From assembly GCA_051008975.1 (NCBI GenBank), contig JBPCXA010000210.1, positions 1 through 6,414 on the forward strand: DNA of 6,414 nt. The letters run 5' to 3'. Of the stretch, positions 1-6,066 are shown in pieces; within the stretch, counting starts at the first letter, position 1; each line of letters starts with the position of its first letter. The notes beneath the pieces are model-generated. The model had not been told where the DNA came from, made no database searches, and was given only the letters and a program-made list of their open reading frames with translations. Source of the DNA: Persebacter sp051008975. GTDB taxonomy: Bacteria > Pseudomonadota > Gammaproteobacteria > Tethybacterales > Persebacteraceae. Made by a program: the position numbers and the translations under genes.

Positions 1-42
1 ATTCCATTCCCGCGACGCGGGAATCTCTTTGCGCGTCCGCGC
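1..42. repeat. Two-hairpin palindromic repeat, copy 1 (cut by the window edge)
   Basis: Hairpin 1 is 6-24: ATTCCCGC, loop GAC, GCGGGAAT (8 bp, perfect). It is followed by CTCTTT (25-30) and hairpin 2 at 31-42 (GCGCG, TC, CGCGC). The same order, ATTCC-stem-GGAAT, then CTC, then a second GC-rich hairpin, recurs at several units of the repeat island near 5800-6200. The 16 bases from 20 to 35 also occur, reverse-complemented, in the unit at 6081-6112 and its flank. It resembles Neisseria-type dRS3 repeats in general form; identity with that family is inference. Confidence 0.75.
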
Positions 43-58
43 AATTGGGGGCGGAAAT

Positions 59-87
59 TTGCATTGCCGTCCGAAAAATGATATACT
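59..87 (+). promoter_or_regulatory. Predicted sigma70-type promoter of the structured RNA / methyltransferase transcript
   Basis: A -10 hexamer TATACT (82-87, 5 of 6 to consensus) lies 17 bp downstream of TTGCAT (59-64, a weak -35 that keeps TTG). Transcription would start near 94-95, which is exactly where the first paired base of the long closing helix of the RNA lies (95). This coincidence supports both calls. No operator was seen. Confidence 0.55.
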
Positions 88-93
88 TTTTCC

Positions 94-255
94 ACTACGA
101 GAATGCCAAGGGCTGCCCGAATGGTCGGGTGGTCCGTTTAATAGAACACCCGATAAGCGGCGGAGGTAGCTCCTTTGTCGCGGGGAATAGGCGGGAGCGT
201 CAATGCCTTGGTATTTCGCGTAGTCCACCCGACCCCCGCGAGGGGCGTCGTTTTT
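94..255 (+). ncRNA. Highly structured RNA (leader or independent sRNA) upstream of the methyltransferase-HNH gene
   Basis: A long closing helix is formed by 95-99 with 219-223 (5 bp) and 102-111 with 206-215 (10 bp, one G-U). Inside it, 112-119 can pair with 192-198 (7 bp, one bulge). Then come hairpin 126-131/147-152 (CGGGTG/CACCCG, 15-nt loop) and hairpin 157-165/170-181 (9 bp with a UUU bulge and GTAG loop), giving a three-way junction. The segment 124-132 is also perfectly complementary over 9 nt to 225-233, outside the closing helix, which offers a pseudoknot or a switch. A promoter precedes it and an intrinsic terminator ends it. I compared it by eye with 6S, SRP, 5S, tmRNA, RNase P and common riboswitches and saw no match. 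Pairings are read by hand, without energy calculation or covariation. Confidence 0.55.
231..255 (+). terminator. Intrinsic terminator (attenuator) before the methyltransferase gene
   Basis: The stem is GACCCCC (231-237) with GGGG (242-245), bulged C246 and GTC (247-249). The loop is GCGA, a GNRA tetraloop. A TTTTT run follows at 251-255. It sits 21 nt before the start codon of the methyltransferase, so unless another promoter exists the gene is expressed by read-through. Its first three stem bases (231-233) overlap the segment that can pair with 124-132, linking termination to the upstream fold. The U-run is short and interrupted, so efficiency is uncertain. Confidence 0.55.
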
Positions 256-276
256 ACTACAAAACGAGGCGCTGTA

Positions 277-1581
277 ATGAAAAACCCGCAAGTGGAGAAC
301 CGGACGCTGTTTACCGGCGACAATTTGGAGGTGATGCGTTCCATCAACTCCGAAACGGTGGATTTGATTTATCTCGATCCGCCGTTCAATAAAAAATTCG
401 TATTTCCGATCGGAAAGGGCGATTCGGCGGAATTCGGATTTAAGGATGTTTGGGGATGGGACAGCGCGCCCGACGAGGGAAATCCGTATCTGCCGTACGC
501 GGAATTGTACGCGTTTGACGAACTCGTTGCGGCGGCGGCGGACGGCAACCCGCTGATAGAAAAAGCGGTGGCGCAAAAAATCGTCCGTTTTTTGGAGACC
601 ATTGGCGAAATCGCCGGGCATGCGGAAATGGCGTACCTTTCTTTCATGGCAGCGCGTTTAATGGAAATGCGGCGTTTGCTGAAACCGACCGGCAGCATTT
701 ATTTGCATTGCGATCCGACGATGTCGCATTCGCTTAAATTGCTGATGGACATCGTGTTCGGCGATGGCAATTTTCGCAATGAAATTGCATGGTGCTATTC
801 TTCCACGAGTCAAGCAAGCCGTTGGTTCCCGCGTAAACACGACCTCATTTTCTTTTACGCGAAAACCGACATGTACAAATTCAATAAAGATGCCGTGCGA
901 ATTGCTTTTAAGAAGTCGCTTGTGCGGCATGGCTCTACTTGGAAATCGGGCGATCCGGAGGAGTTGGAGGCGCGGACTAAAAAAGGAAAAATTGTAGAGG
1001 ATTTTTGGACGGACATTTATCCGGTCAACTCTATGGCGAAAGAACGCACCGGCTATCCGACTCAAAAGCCATTACCGCTTTTAGAAAGAATCATAAAAGC
1101 GTCCTCCAACGAGGGCGATCTAATTCTTGATCCGTTCTGCGGCTGCGCGACGACTTGCGTCGCCGCCGAAAGATTAAACCGGCGATGGGTCGGAATTGAC
1201 GTCGCCGCACAGGCGGCGAAACTCGTGCGCGCCCGCCTTCTCGCCGAGACAAAGCAGGGCAAACTCGGCGACAAAGTTCCGGAAGTTCTGCATCGTATGT
1301 TTGACGAGGACGACTGCCCGATGCGCACCGATATGGGCGAAAAGCGGAGCAAGAACATCCGTCAAATTTTGTACGGGATGCAGGGCGGCAACTGCAATTT
1401 GTGCAAAACGCATTTTGACAATCCGCGGCATTTGGAGGACGACCATATCATTCCGTGCAAAAAAGGCGGGCCGGATGCGGACCGCAATTTGCAGTTGCTG
1501 TGCGGATCGTGCAACCGCATTAAATCCACGCGCACGATGGAACAGGCGCGCCGCCGCCTGCGCGAACTCGGATATATTTAA
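277..1581 (+). CDS. Beta-class DNA (adenine-N6) methyltransferase with fused C-terminal HNH nuclease domain
   Basis: The 434-residue protein transfers a methyl group from S-adenosylmethionine to a DNA base and carries a probable nicking or cleaving domain. Catalytic motif IV (DLIYLDPPFN, residues 29-38) precedes the SAM-binding motif I (LDPFCGCATT, about 284-293), the order of the beta class (N6_N4_Mtase family); DPPF favours adenine N6. GYPTQKP (259-265) is the segment typical of type III Mod and CcrM-like enzymes. The recognition domain should lie between the motifs. Motif I ends in A rather than the usual G. Residues 370-420 hold an HNH fold: C373xxC376, DDHIIP with H390, N404, and C409xxC412-N413. 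ATG 277 is preceded by GAGG at 266-269 (7-nt spacing); the longer TTG-started frame from 175 would run through the structured RNA and was rejected. Base composition is lower in GC than the neighbours (24 of 60 at 841-900), suggesting acquisition. No separate restriction gene is visible. Target specificity is unknown. Confidence 0.9.
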   Translation: MKNPQVENRTLFTGDNLEVMRSINSETVDLIYLDPPFNKKFVFPIGKGDSAEFGFKDVWGWDSAPDEGNPYLPYAELYAFDELVAAAADGNPLIEKAVAQKIVRFLETIGEIAGHAEMAYLSFMAARLMEMRRLLKPTGSIYLHCDPTMSHSLKLLMDIVFGDGNFRNEIAWCYSSTSQASRWFPRKHDLIFFYAKTDMYKFNKDAVRIAFKKSLVRHGSTWKSGDPEELEARTKKGKIVEDFWTDIYPVNSMAKERTGYPTQKPLPLLERIIKASSNEGDLILDPFCGCATTCVAAERLNRRWVGIDVAAQAAKLVRARLLAETKQGKLGDKVPEVLHRMFDEDDCPMRTDMGEKRSKNIRQILYGMQGGNCNLCKTHFDNPRHLEDDHIIPCKKGGPDADRNLQLLCGSCNRIKSTRTMEQARRRLRELGYI

Positions 1582-1584
1582 TAA

Positions 1585-1598
1585 GGGGGGGGGGGGGG
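1585..1598 (+). repeat. Homopolymer of 14 G between convergent genes
   Basis: Fourteen consecutive G lie three bases after the methyltransferase stop and seven bases before the end of the convergent phosphatase gene. Runs of this length slip during replication in many proteobacteria and drive phase variation when inside a gene or promoter. Here both neighbours already ended, so no frame is switched as written. The length may also be a sequencing or assembly error. Confidence 0.9.
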
Positions 1599-1605
1599 AT
1601 AAGAA

Positions 1606-2043
1606 TCAGTCGCGCGCCGATTCGGCGACGGCGCGGCATCCTTCTTCCAGCAGGTCCATCATTTTCTCGAAGCCGTCCGCGCCGCCGTAATACGGGTCGG
1701 GGACGTCCGCGTTTTCCAAAAACAGGCGGATGTCGGCGGTCGCGTCTTCGGGGGCGTGCGCGCGCATAAAATCCAGATGCTCCCGCGCCATCGCATAAAT
1801 GCGGTCAAACGACGTCCAGTCGTCGTTGCACACCGCGCGCGCGGAAATTCCGCGCATATCATATCCGTGTTTTTGCGCGGCGGCGGCGGCGCGAGGGTCG
1901 GGCGGCGCGCCGACATGCCACGAACCGACGCCGGCGGAATCCACGCGCCACGGCGGCGTCCGCGATTCGCACAGTTTGCGCAGCACCGCCTCGGCGGCGG
2001 GCGATCGACAAATGTTTCCGGTGCAGACGAACAGAACTTTCAT
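1606..2043 (-). CDS. Low-molecular-weight protein tyrosine phosphatase (Wzb/Etp-like)
   Basis: The 145-residue cytoplasmic enzyme removes phosphate from phosphotyrosine in proteins. The N-terminus carries the P-loop CTGNICRS (residues 7-14) with nucleophile Cys7 and Arg13 (C-X5-R), and the general-acid loop DPYYGG begins at Asp116. Length (about 145-155 usual) and architecture match the complete family. The ATG at 2043 puts the P-loop at its normal place seven residues in and has AAAGGGA (2053-2059 on the minus strand) upstream. The gene lies 97 nt downstream of lolD on the same strand, so it could be co-transcribed with the Lol operon or have its own start. A TTCGCGCGAA palindrome and an AT-rich stretch lie in that gap. 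In capsule clusters this enzyme opposes a BY-kinase (Wzc); no kinase or polysaccharide gene is visible here, so the substrate is unknown. Confidence 0.93.
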   Translation of the reverse strand: MKVLFVCTGNICRSPAAEAVLRKLCESRTPPWRVDSAGVGSWHVGAPPDPRAAAAAQKHGYDMRGISARAVCNDDWTSFDRIYAMAREHLDFMRAHAPEDATADIRLFLENADVPDPYYGGADGFEKMMDLLEEGCRAVAESARD

Positions 2044-2140
2044 TTTTATAAATCCCTTTCCGAACTTCCGATATTAAAACAAATTTCGCGCGAATATCGT
2101 ACCGCGCCCCGCGAAAAGTTTCGGAAAATGTATCGCCGCG

Positions 2141-2815
2141 TCATTCCCGCAAAACGCCGTCCGTCAGCGCGGCGCGGCGTCCGGCGCGCACCGCCAGACG
2201 CTCGTCGTGGCTGACGACCACGACCGCCGCGCCGGAGGCGGCGGCGGATTCCAGCATCAGCGCGAACACCGTTTCGGCGTTTTTGCGATCGAGATTGCCG
2301 GTCGGTTCGTCGGCCAGCAGGCACGCCGGTTTTCCGGCGAGCGCGCGCGCCACCGCCGTACGCTGTCGTTCTCCGCCGGACATTTGCCCCGGACGTTTTT
2401 CGGCGCAGGCGGCGAGTCCGAGTTGCCGCAAAGTTTCGCGCGCGACATTCCGCGCCTCGTCGCGCGGTACGCCGCGAATCAAAAGCGGCATCGCGGCGTT
2501 TTCCAGCGCCGAAAATTCCGGCAAAAGAAGATGAAATTGAAATACAAATCCCAGCATTCGGTTGCGCAGTTTCGCCGCCTGCGCGGAATTTATTTCCGCC
2601 CATTTTTTTCCGTCCGCCGCCGCATAGCCGCCGTCCGGTTTGTCCAGCCCCCCCAGCAAATGCAAAAGAGTCGTTTTGCCGGAACCGGAAGCGCCGGAAA
2701 TGCACAGCGTCTCGCCCGCCCGCACGGCGAGGGAGACGCCCGCCAGCACTTCGCCGTCGCCGTCCGCGAAGGATTTTTTCAGCCCCTCGCAGGAAATTAC
2801 CGGCGCGTCATTCAT
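2141..2815 (-). CDS. lolD: LolD, ATPase of the lipoprotein-releasing ABC transporter
   Basis: This is the ATP-binding subunit that powers release of outer-membrane lipoproteins from the inner membrane to LolA; it acts on the cytoplasmic face as a dimer. The 224 residues contain Walker A GASGSGKTT (41-49), a Q-loop at Gln93, the ABC signature MSGGERQR (145-152), Walker B CLLADE (165-170) followed by PTGNLD, and the H-loop His203. EFSALENAAMPLLIRG after the Q-loop is typical of the LolD/MacB/FtsE branch. Length matches LolD (about 230). The start ATG overlaps the end of the permease gene by 8 nt (ATGAATGA) and lacks its own clear ribosome-binding site, so translation is probably coupled to the permease. 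Because of that partner, LolD is favoured over FtsE or MacB. Confidence 0.93.
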   Translation of the reverse strand: MNDAPVISCEGLKKSFADGDGEVLAGVSLAVRAGETLCISGASGSGKTTLLHLLGGLDKPDGGYAAADGKKWAEINSAQAAKLRNRMLGFVFQFHLLLPEFSALENAAMPLLIRGVPRDEARNVARETLRQLGLAACAEKRPGQMSGGERQRTAVARALAGKPACLLADEPTGNLDRKNAETVFALMLESAAASGAAVVVVSHDERLAVRAGRRAALTDGVLRE

Positions 2816-4052
2816 GGCGAAGCGATTCGGCGGGTGGCAGACGTCCGCCGCGCCACGCCGGATACGCCGCCGCCGCCAGCGAAATTAAAAACGCCGTCGC
2901 CGCCACCAGCAACACGTCGGACGCGACAATTTCGGAAGGCAATTCACCGAGTTGATAAATGTTGCCCGGAAAGAGGGAATACTCCAATTTGTCTTCCAGC
3001 CACGCGACGACTCCGCCGACATTCGCCGCCAGCGGCAATCCGGCGGCAAGCCCCGCCGCCACGCCGCCGCCGCCGATCAGCATTCCCTGCAGTAAAAAAA
3101 TGCGCGTGATGCCGCCGCCGCCCGCGCCCATCGCGCGCAAAATGGCGATTTCGCCGCGTTTGTTGCGCACCATCGTCACCAATGCGGAGACGATATTAAA
3201 CGCCGCCACCATTACGATTAAAGTGAGAATGACGAACATCGCGCGTTTTTCCAGCGCCAGCGCGCGAAACAACGCGCCGTGGCTGGTCGTCCAGTCGTAT
3301 AAATGAATTCCCGCCGGGTCGCCCTCCGACAATTCGCGGCGCAGCAGCGGGGCGTTTATGATGTCGTCCAATTTTAGCCGCACCGAAGTCACCGAATCGC
3401 CGAGACGATACACCCGCTGCGCGTCTTGCAAATGAATGTAGGCGAGCGAAGAATCAAACTGATGCACCCCGGCGTCAAAAATTCCCGCCACTTCAAACCG
3501 GCGGACGCGCGGCAAAAGTCCGGCGGCGGTCAGCCGCCCCTTCGGCGCCAGCAGCATCACGGCGTCGCCGGGTTCCACGCGCAAATTGCGCGCCAGCGAA
3601 TCCCCCAAAAACATTTTGAACGCGCCGGGCGTCAAATCGGAAAGCGCGCCGCGTTGCAAATGTTTCGCGACGTCGTTCACCCGTCGTTCGTATTCCGGCT
3701 CCACGCCATGCACCAGCGCGCCGCGGACATGTTCGCCGTTGACGAGCAGCCCTTGTTCTTGAATGTTCGGCGCGGCGGCGACGACCGACGGATGACGCAG
3801 ATAAAAATCGGCGGCAACGCGCCAGTCGTCGATTCCGCCGTCCGCGCCGACCGCCTCCAAGTGCGCGGCGACGCCGAGAATGCGTTCGCGGAGTTGGTTC
3901 TGAAATCCGGTCATCACCGCCAGCACCGTCAGCAGCGCGGCGACGCCCAGCGCGATGCCCGCCATTGACAGCGCCGACACGAAAGAAACGAATCGGTCGT
4001 GCTTGCCGGCGAGCGTAAAACGCAACCCGATAAAAAATTCGTAATACCTCAA
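2808..4052 (-). CDS. lolC: LolC/LolE-family lipoprotein-releasing permease
   Basis: This inner-membrane subunit binds mature lipoproteins, extracts them and hands them to LolA. With the TTG at 4052 the protein has 414 residues and begins LRYYEFFIGLRFTLAGK, the usual N-terminus of the family, with GGGAA 7 nt upstream. A TTG at 4091 would add 13 residues that lack family character and has no ribosome-binding site; no ATG or GTG is available near either. Membrane segments lie at about 22-48, 272-295, 317-342 and 378-398, with a large periplasmic domain between the first two (GVEPEYERRVNDVAKHL is the conserved strand region). The coupling segment MVRNKRGEIAILRAMGA (about 295-311) should contact LolD. 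Whether it is LolC, LolE or a single-permease LolF cannot be told from the family signature alone; no second permease follows lolD. Confidence 0.88.
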   Translation of the reverse strand: MRYYEFFIGLRFTLAGKHDRFVSFVSALSMAGIALGVAALLTVLAVMTGFQNQLRERILGVAAHLEAVGADGGIDDWRVAADFYLRHPSVVAAAPNIQEQGLLVNGEHVRGALVHGVEPEYERRVNDVAKHLQRGALSDLTPGAFKMFLGDSLARNLRVEPGDAVMLLAPKGRLTAAGLLPRVRRFEVAGIFDAGVHQFDSSLAYIHLQDAQRVYRLGDSVTSVRLKLDDIINAPLLRRELSEGDPAGIHLYDWTTSHGALFRALALEKRAMFVILTLIVMVAAFNIVSALVTMVRNKRGEIAILRAMGAGGGGITRIFLLQGMLIGGGGVAAGLAAGLPLAANVGGVVAWLEDKLEYSLFPGNIYQLGELPSEIVASDVLLVAATAFLISLAAAAYPAWRGGRLPPAESLRHE

Positions 4053-4308
4053 AAAATGTTTCCCATGCGCGTTTTGGAACGGCGGACGCAAAATAAAACC
4101 GATAGGCGGACGATATTTTAACCGATTCGGCAGGAATTTCGCATATCGCCGCCGCCGCCGCGAATGTTTTTTTGGCGGCGTTTTTTGCGTCCGCCGTGTA
4201 CATTACGATTGCGGACAAACGGACGGGGCGGCGGGCGTTCTTAAAATTAATAACACGTCCGGACAAAAATTTGCGCGGCGGCGGCGCGGTTTGGTTTATA
4301 ATGCGAGG
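4053..4308. other. Divergent intergenic region between the permease gene and gabD
   Basis: About 256 nt separate two divergent genes and should hold both promoters. On the plus strand a consensus TATAAT ends six bases before gabD. On the minus strand AT-rich stretches such as TTAAAAT near 4117-4123 could serve the permease, without a convincing -35. A 14-nt inverted repeat (CGGCGGACGCAAAA, 4080-4093, and its complement at 4183-4196) and a GCC/GCG-rich run at 4147-4160 are present. I see no gene here. Confidence 0.6.
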
Positions 4309-4309
4309 A
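4297..4309 (+). promoter_or_regulatory. -10 box TATAAT placing the transcription start at the gabD start codon
   Basis: A perfect TATAAT (4297-4302) is followed by six bases and then ATG 4309, so the expected +1 is the A of the start codon. The -35 is poor: TTGCGC at 4271-4276 has a 20-bp spacer. AGG (4306-4308) touches the ATG and is too close to act as a Shine-Dalgarno site. If the -10 is used, the mRNA is leaderless. Confidence 0.45.
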
Positions 4310-5760
4310 TGCAAAATATCCAAAATCAATCGCTTTTGCGCGCCGCCGGTTTTATCGGCGGCGAATGGTCGGGCGCGGACGACGGCGAAACTTTCGCCGT
4401 GGAAAATCCCGCCAACGGCGAAATAATCGCGCGGATACCGCAAATGGGCGCGGCGGAAACGCGGCGGGCGGTCGCGGCGGCGGAGAAAGCGTTCCCGGAC
4501 TGGCGCGCCGCCGCCGCCAAAGATCGCGCCGCCGCGCTTTTAGAATGGCATCGGCTGATTTTGCAAAACAAGGAAGATCTGGCGCGCTTGATGACTTTGG
4601 AGCAGGGCAAGCCGCTCGCCGAATCGCGCGGCGAAGTGCAGTACGGCGCGTCTTTCGCGCAATGGTTCGCCGAAGAATGCAAACGGTGCGGCGGCGAAAT
4701 CGTCCCGCCGTCGCGCGCTGGCACCGAAATTCGCGTCACCCGCGAAGCGGCGGGCGTCGCCGCGCTGATTACGCCGTGGAATTTTCCGATCGCGATGATT
4801 ATGCGCAAAGCCGCCCCGGCGCTCGCCGCCGGATGCACGGTGGCGGCAAAACCCGCCTCGCAGACGCCGCTGTGCGCGATCGCCCTCGCCGCGCTGGCGG
4901 AGGAAGCCGGCGTTCCGCCCGGCGTCTTCAATTTAATCCCCGGCGACGCCCGCGCGGTCGGCGGCGAATTGTGCGCGAATCCGCGGGTGCGCGTGCTGTC
5001 TTTTACCGGCTCCACCGAAGTGGGCAGATTGCTCGCCGCCGCCTGCGCGCCCGGCGTCAAAAAACTCGCGCTGGAACTGGGCGGCAACGCGCCTTTTATC
5101 GTCTTTGACGACGCCGATTTGCCGCGCGCCGCCGCGCAATTGATGATGAGCAAATTTCGCAACGCCGGACAAACCTGCGTCTGCGCCAACCGGATTTATG
5201 TGCAGCGCGGCGCGCATTCCGAATTCGCCGCCCTGCTGAAAGAAAAAATTCTCGCCCTAAAAACCGGAGACGGGCTGCGGGAGGACACCGACATCGGACC
5301 GCTGATTGACGAAGCCGCCGTGCAAAAGGCGGAAAATCATGTCCGCGAATGCATATCCGGCGGCGCGTCCGCGCTGGTCGCCGGCGGACGATGCGGGAAG
5401 GGCGGGCGGTTTTTCGCGCCCGCGCTGCTGGACAATGTTTCGGACGGCGCGCCGCCGTGCCGCGAGGAAACTTTCGCGCCGGTCGCGCCGCTGTTTGTCT
5501 TTGACAAGGAGGAGGAGGCGGTGCGCCGCGCCAACGATTCCATCCACGGATTGTCCGCGTATGTATGCACGAAAGATCTGGGGCGCGCGATGCGCGTTTC
5601 GGCGGCGTTGGAAGCCGGAATTGTCGGCGTCAACGAGGGCATTATTTCCACCGAAGTCGCGCCTTTCGGCGGCGTCAAACAGTCCGGCGTCGGACGCGAA
5701 GGCGGCGCGTACGGAATGGACGAATACACCGAAATTAAATACACCCTTTTCGGGTATTGA
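4309..5760 (+). CDS. gabD: NADP-type succinate-semialdehyde dehydrogenase GabD
   Basis: This cytoplasmic aldehyde dehydrogenase oxidises succinate semialdehyde to succinate, feeding 4-aminobutyrate carbon into the TCA cycle. The 483 residues align by eye along their length with E. coli GabD (482), including the start MQ...LLRAAGFIGGEW. Visible sites: TPWNF with Asn158, KPAS with Lys181, SFTGSTEVG (231-239) of the cofactor fold, LELGGNAPFIVFDDADL with general base Glu256, FRNAGQTCVCANR with catalytic Cys290 and neighbouring Cys292 (the pair known to form a redox-sensitive disulfide in some SSADHs), and EETFAP with Glu387. ATG 4309 was chosen over TTG 4291 because it matches the family N-terminus. 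No gabT or transporter is adjacent in the window, so the physiological source of the semialdehyde is open; a related semialdehyde such as glutarate semialdehyde is possible. A repeat island follows the stop. Confidence 0.93.
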   Translation: MQNIQNQSLLRAAGFIGGEWSGADDGETFAVENPANGEIIARIPQMGAAETRRAVAAAEKAFPDWRAAAAKDRAAALLEWHRLILQNKEDLARLMTLEQGKPLAESRGEVQYGASFAQWFAEECKRCGGEIVPPSRAGTEIRVTREAAGVAALITPWNFPIAMIMRKAAPALAAGCTVAAKPASQTPLCAIALAALAEEAGVPPGVFNLIPGDARAVGGELCANPRVRVLSFTGSTEVGRLLAAACAPGVKKLALELGGNAPFIVFDDADLPRAAAQLMMSKFRNAGQTCVCANRIYVQRGAHSEFAALLKEKILALKTGDGLREDTDIGPLIDEAAVQKAENHVRECISGGASALVAGGRCGKGGRFFAPALLDNVSDGAPPCREETFAPVAPLFVFDKEEEAVRRANDSIHGLSAYVCTKDLGRAMRVSAALEAGIVGVNEGIISTEVAPFGGVKQSGVGREGGAYGMDEYTEIKYTLFGY

Positions 5761-5801
5761 TTTTTTTCGTCCGCGCGTTCGCGGAACCTCTGCCAAAAGA
5801 T

Positions 5802-5912
5802 CGTCCCATTCCTGCGAAGGCAGGAATCTCCGCCGCCGCAAAGCGGCGGGTAATTGTACCCTCCAATTTGCGCCTTCGGCGCGGAGATTCCTGCCTTCGC
5901 AGGAATGGGACG
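5802..5912. repeat. Inverted pair of palindromic repeats (perfect 32-nt arms)
   Basis: Arms 5802-5833 and 5881-5912 are exact reverse complements over 32 nt. Each arm contains its own hairpin, ATTCCTGC-GAAG-GCAGGAAT at 5808-5827 on the left arm. The 47-nt interior holds three more: 5833-5839/5843-5849 (CCGCCGC, AAA loop), 5848-5852/5857-5861 (GGGTA/TACCC) and 5870-5874/5878-5882 (GCGCC/GGCGC, TTC loop). It lies 41 nt after gabD and may help end its transcript. The nearer hairpin 5771-5784 has no U-run. Confidence 0.9.
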
Positions 5913-5940
5913 GGTGGTTAAAGCGAAAAATCAAAGTAAA

Positions 5941-6043
5941 CAAAGAGATTCCGGCTTTCGCCGGAATGGCGGCACTTTTAACTTATGGCGAAACTTTTAA
6001 CCTCTTAATTAAAATACGCCATTCAGGCGAAAGCCGGAATCTC
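5941..6043. repeat. Second inverted pair of palindromic repeats
   Basis: The left unit at 5941-5972 is identical over 32 nt to the unit at 6081-6112, exactly 140 bases downstream. The right unit at 6017-6043 is in the opposite orientation and has one substitution breaking the stem (ATTCAGGC instead of ATTCCGGC). The right unit is followed by a second hairpin ATTCGCC-GAA-GGCGAAT (6044-6060). The AT-rich spacer (5973-6016) shows no gene. Confidence 0.88.
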
Positions 6044-6066
6044 ATTCGCCGAAGGCGAATCCGCTG

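Noticed and set aside
94..255. 6S RNA, SRP RNA, 5S rRNA or a retron ncRNA
   Set aside because: Conserved sequences of these RNAs were not found, the fold is multibranched rather than rod-like, and no reverse transcriptase is present.
175..276. Extension of the methyltransferase to an upstream TTG start
   Set aside because: The added 34 residues have no family character and the stretch is occupied by the structured RNA and terminator; ATG 277 has a good ribosome-binding site.
94..1581. IscB/IsrB-type (OMEGA/HEARO) system: structured RNA plus HNH protein
   Set aside because: The protein has methyltransferase motifs and no RuvC or PLMP domain, and the RNA does not resemble what I know of omega RNAs.
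2207..3109. Plus-strand open frame opposite lolD and the permease gene
   Set aside because: A shadow of GC-rich codons, Arg/Pro-rich without any domain; the minus-strand genes are certain.
3493..4443. Minus-strand open frame covering the divergent intergenic region
   Set aside because: Arg-rich alternative frame of the permease with no recognisable start or domain.
5770..5785. Intrinsic terminator for gabD (TCCGCG...CGCGGA hairpin)
   Set aside because: A perfect 6-bp stem, but the T-run precedes it instead of following, so it is not a standard terminator on the plus strand.
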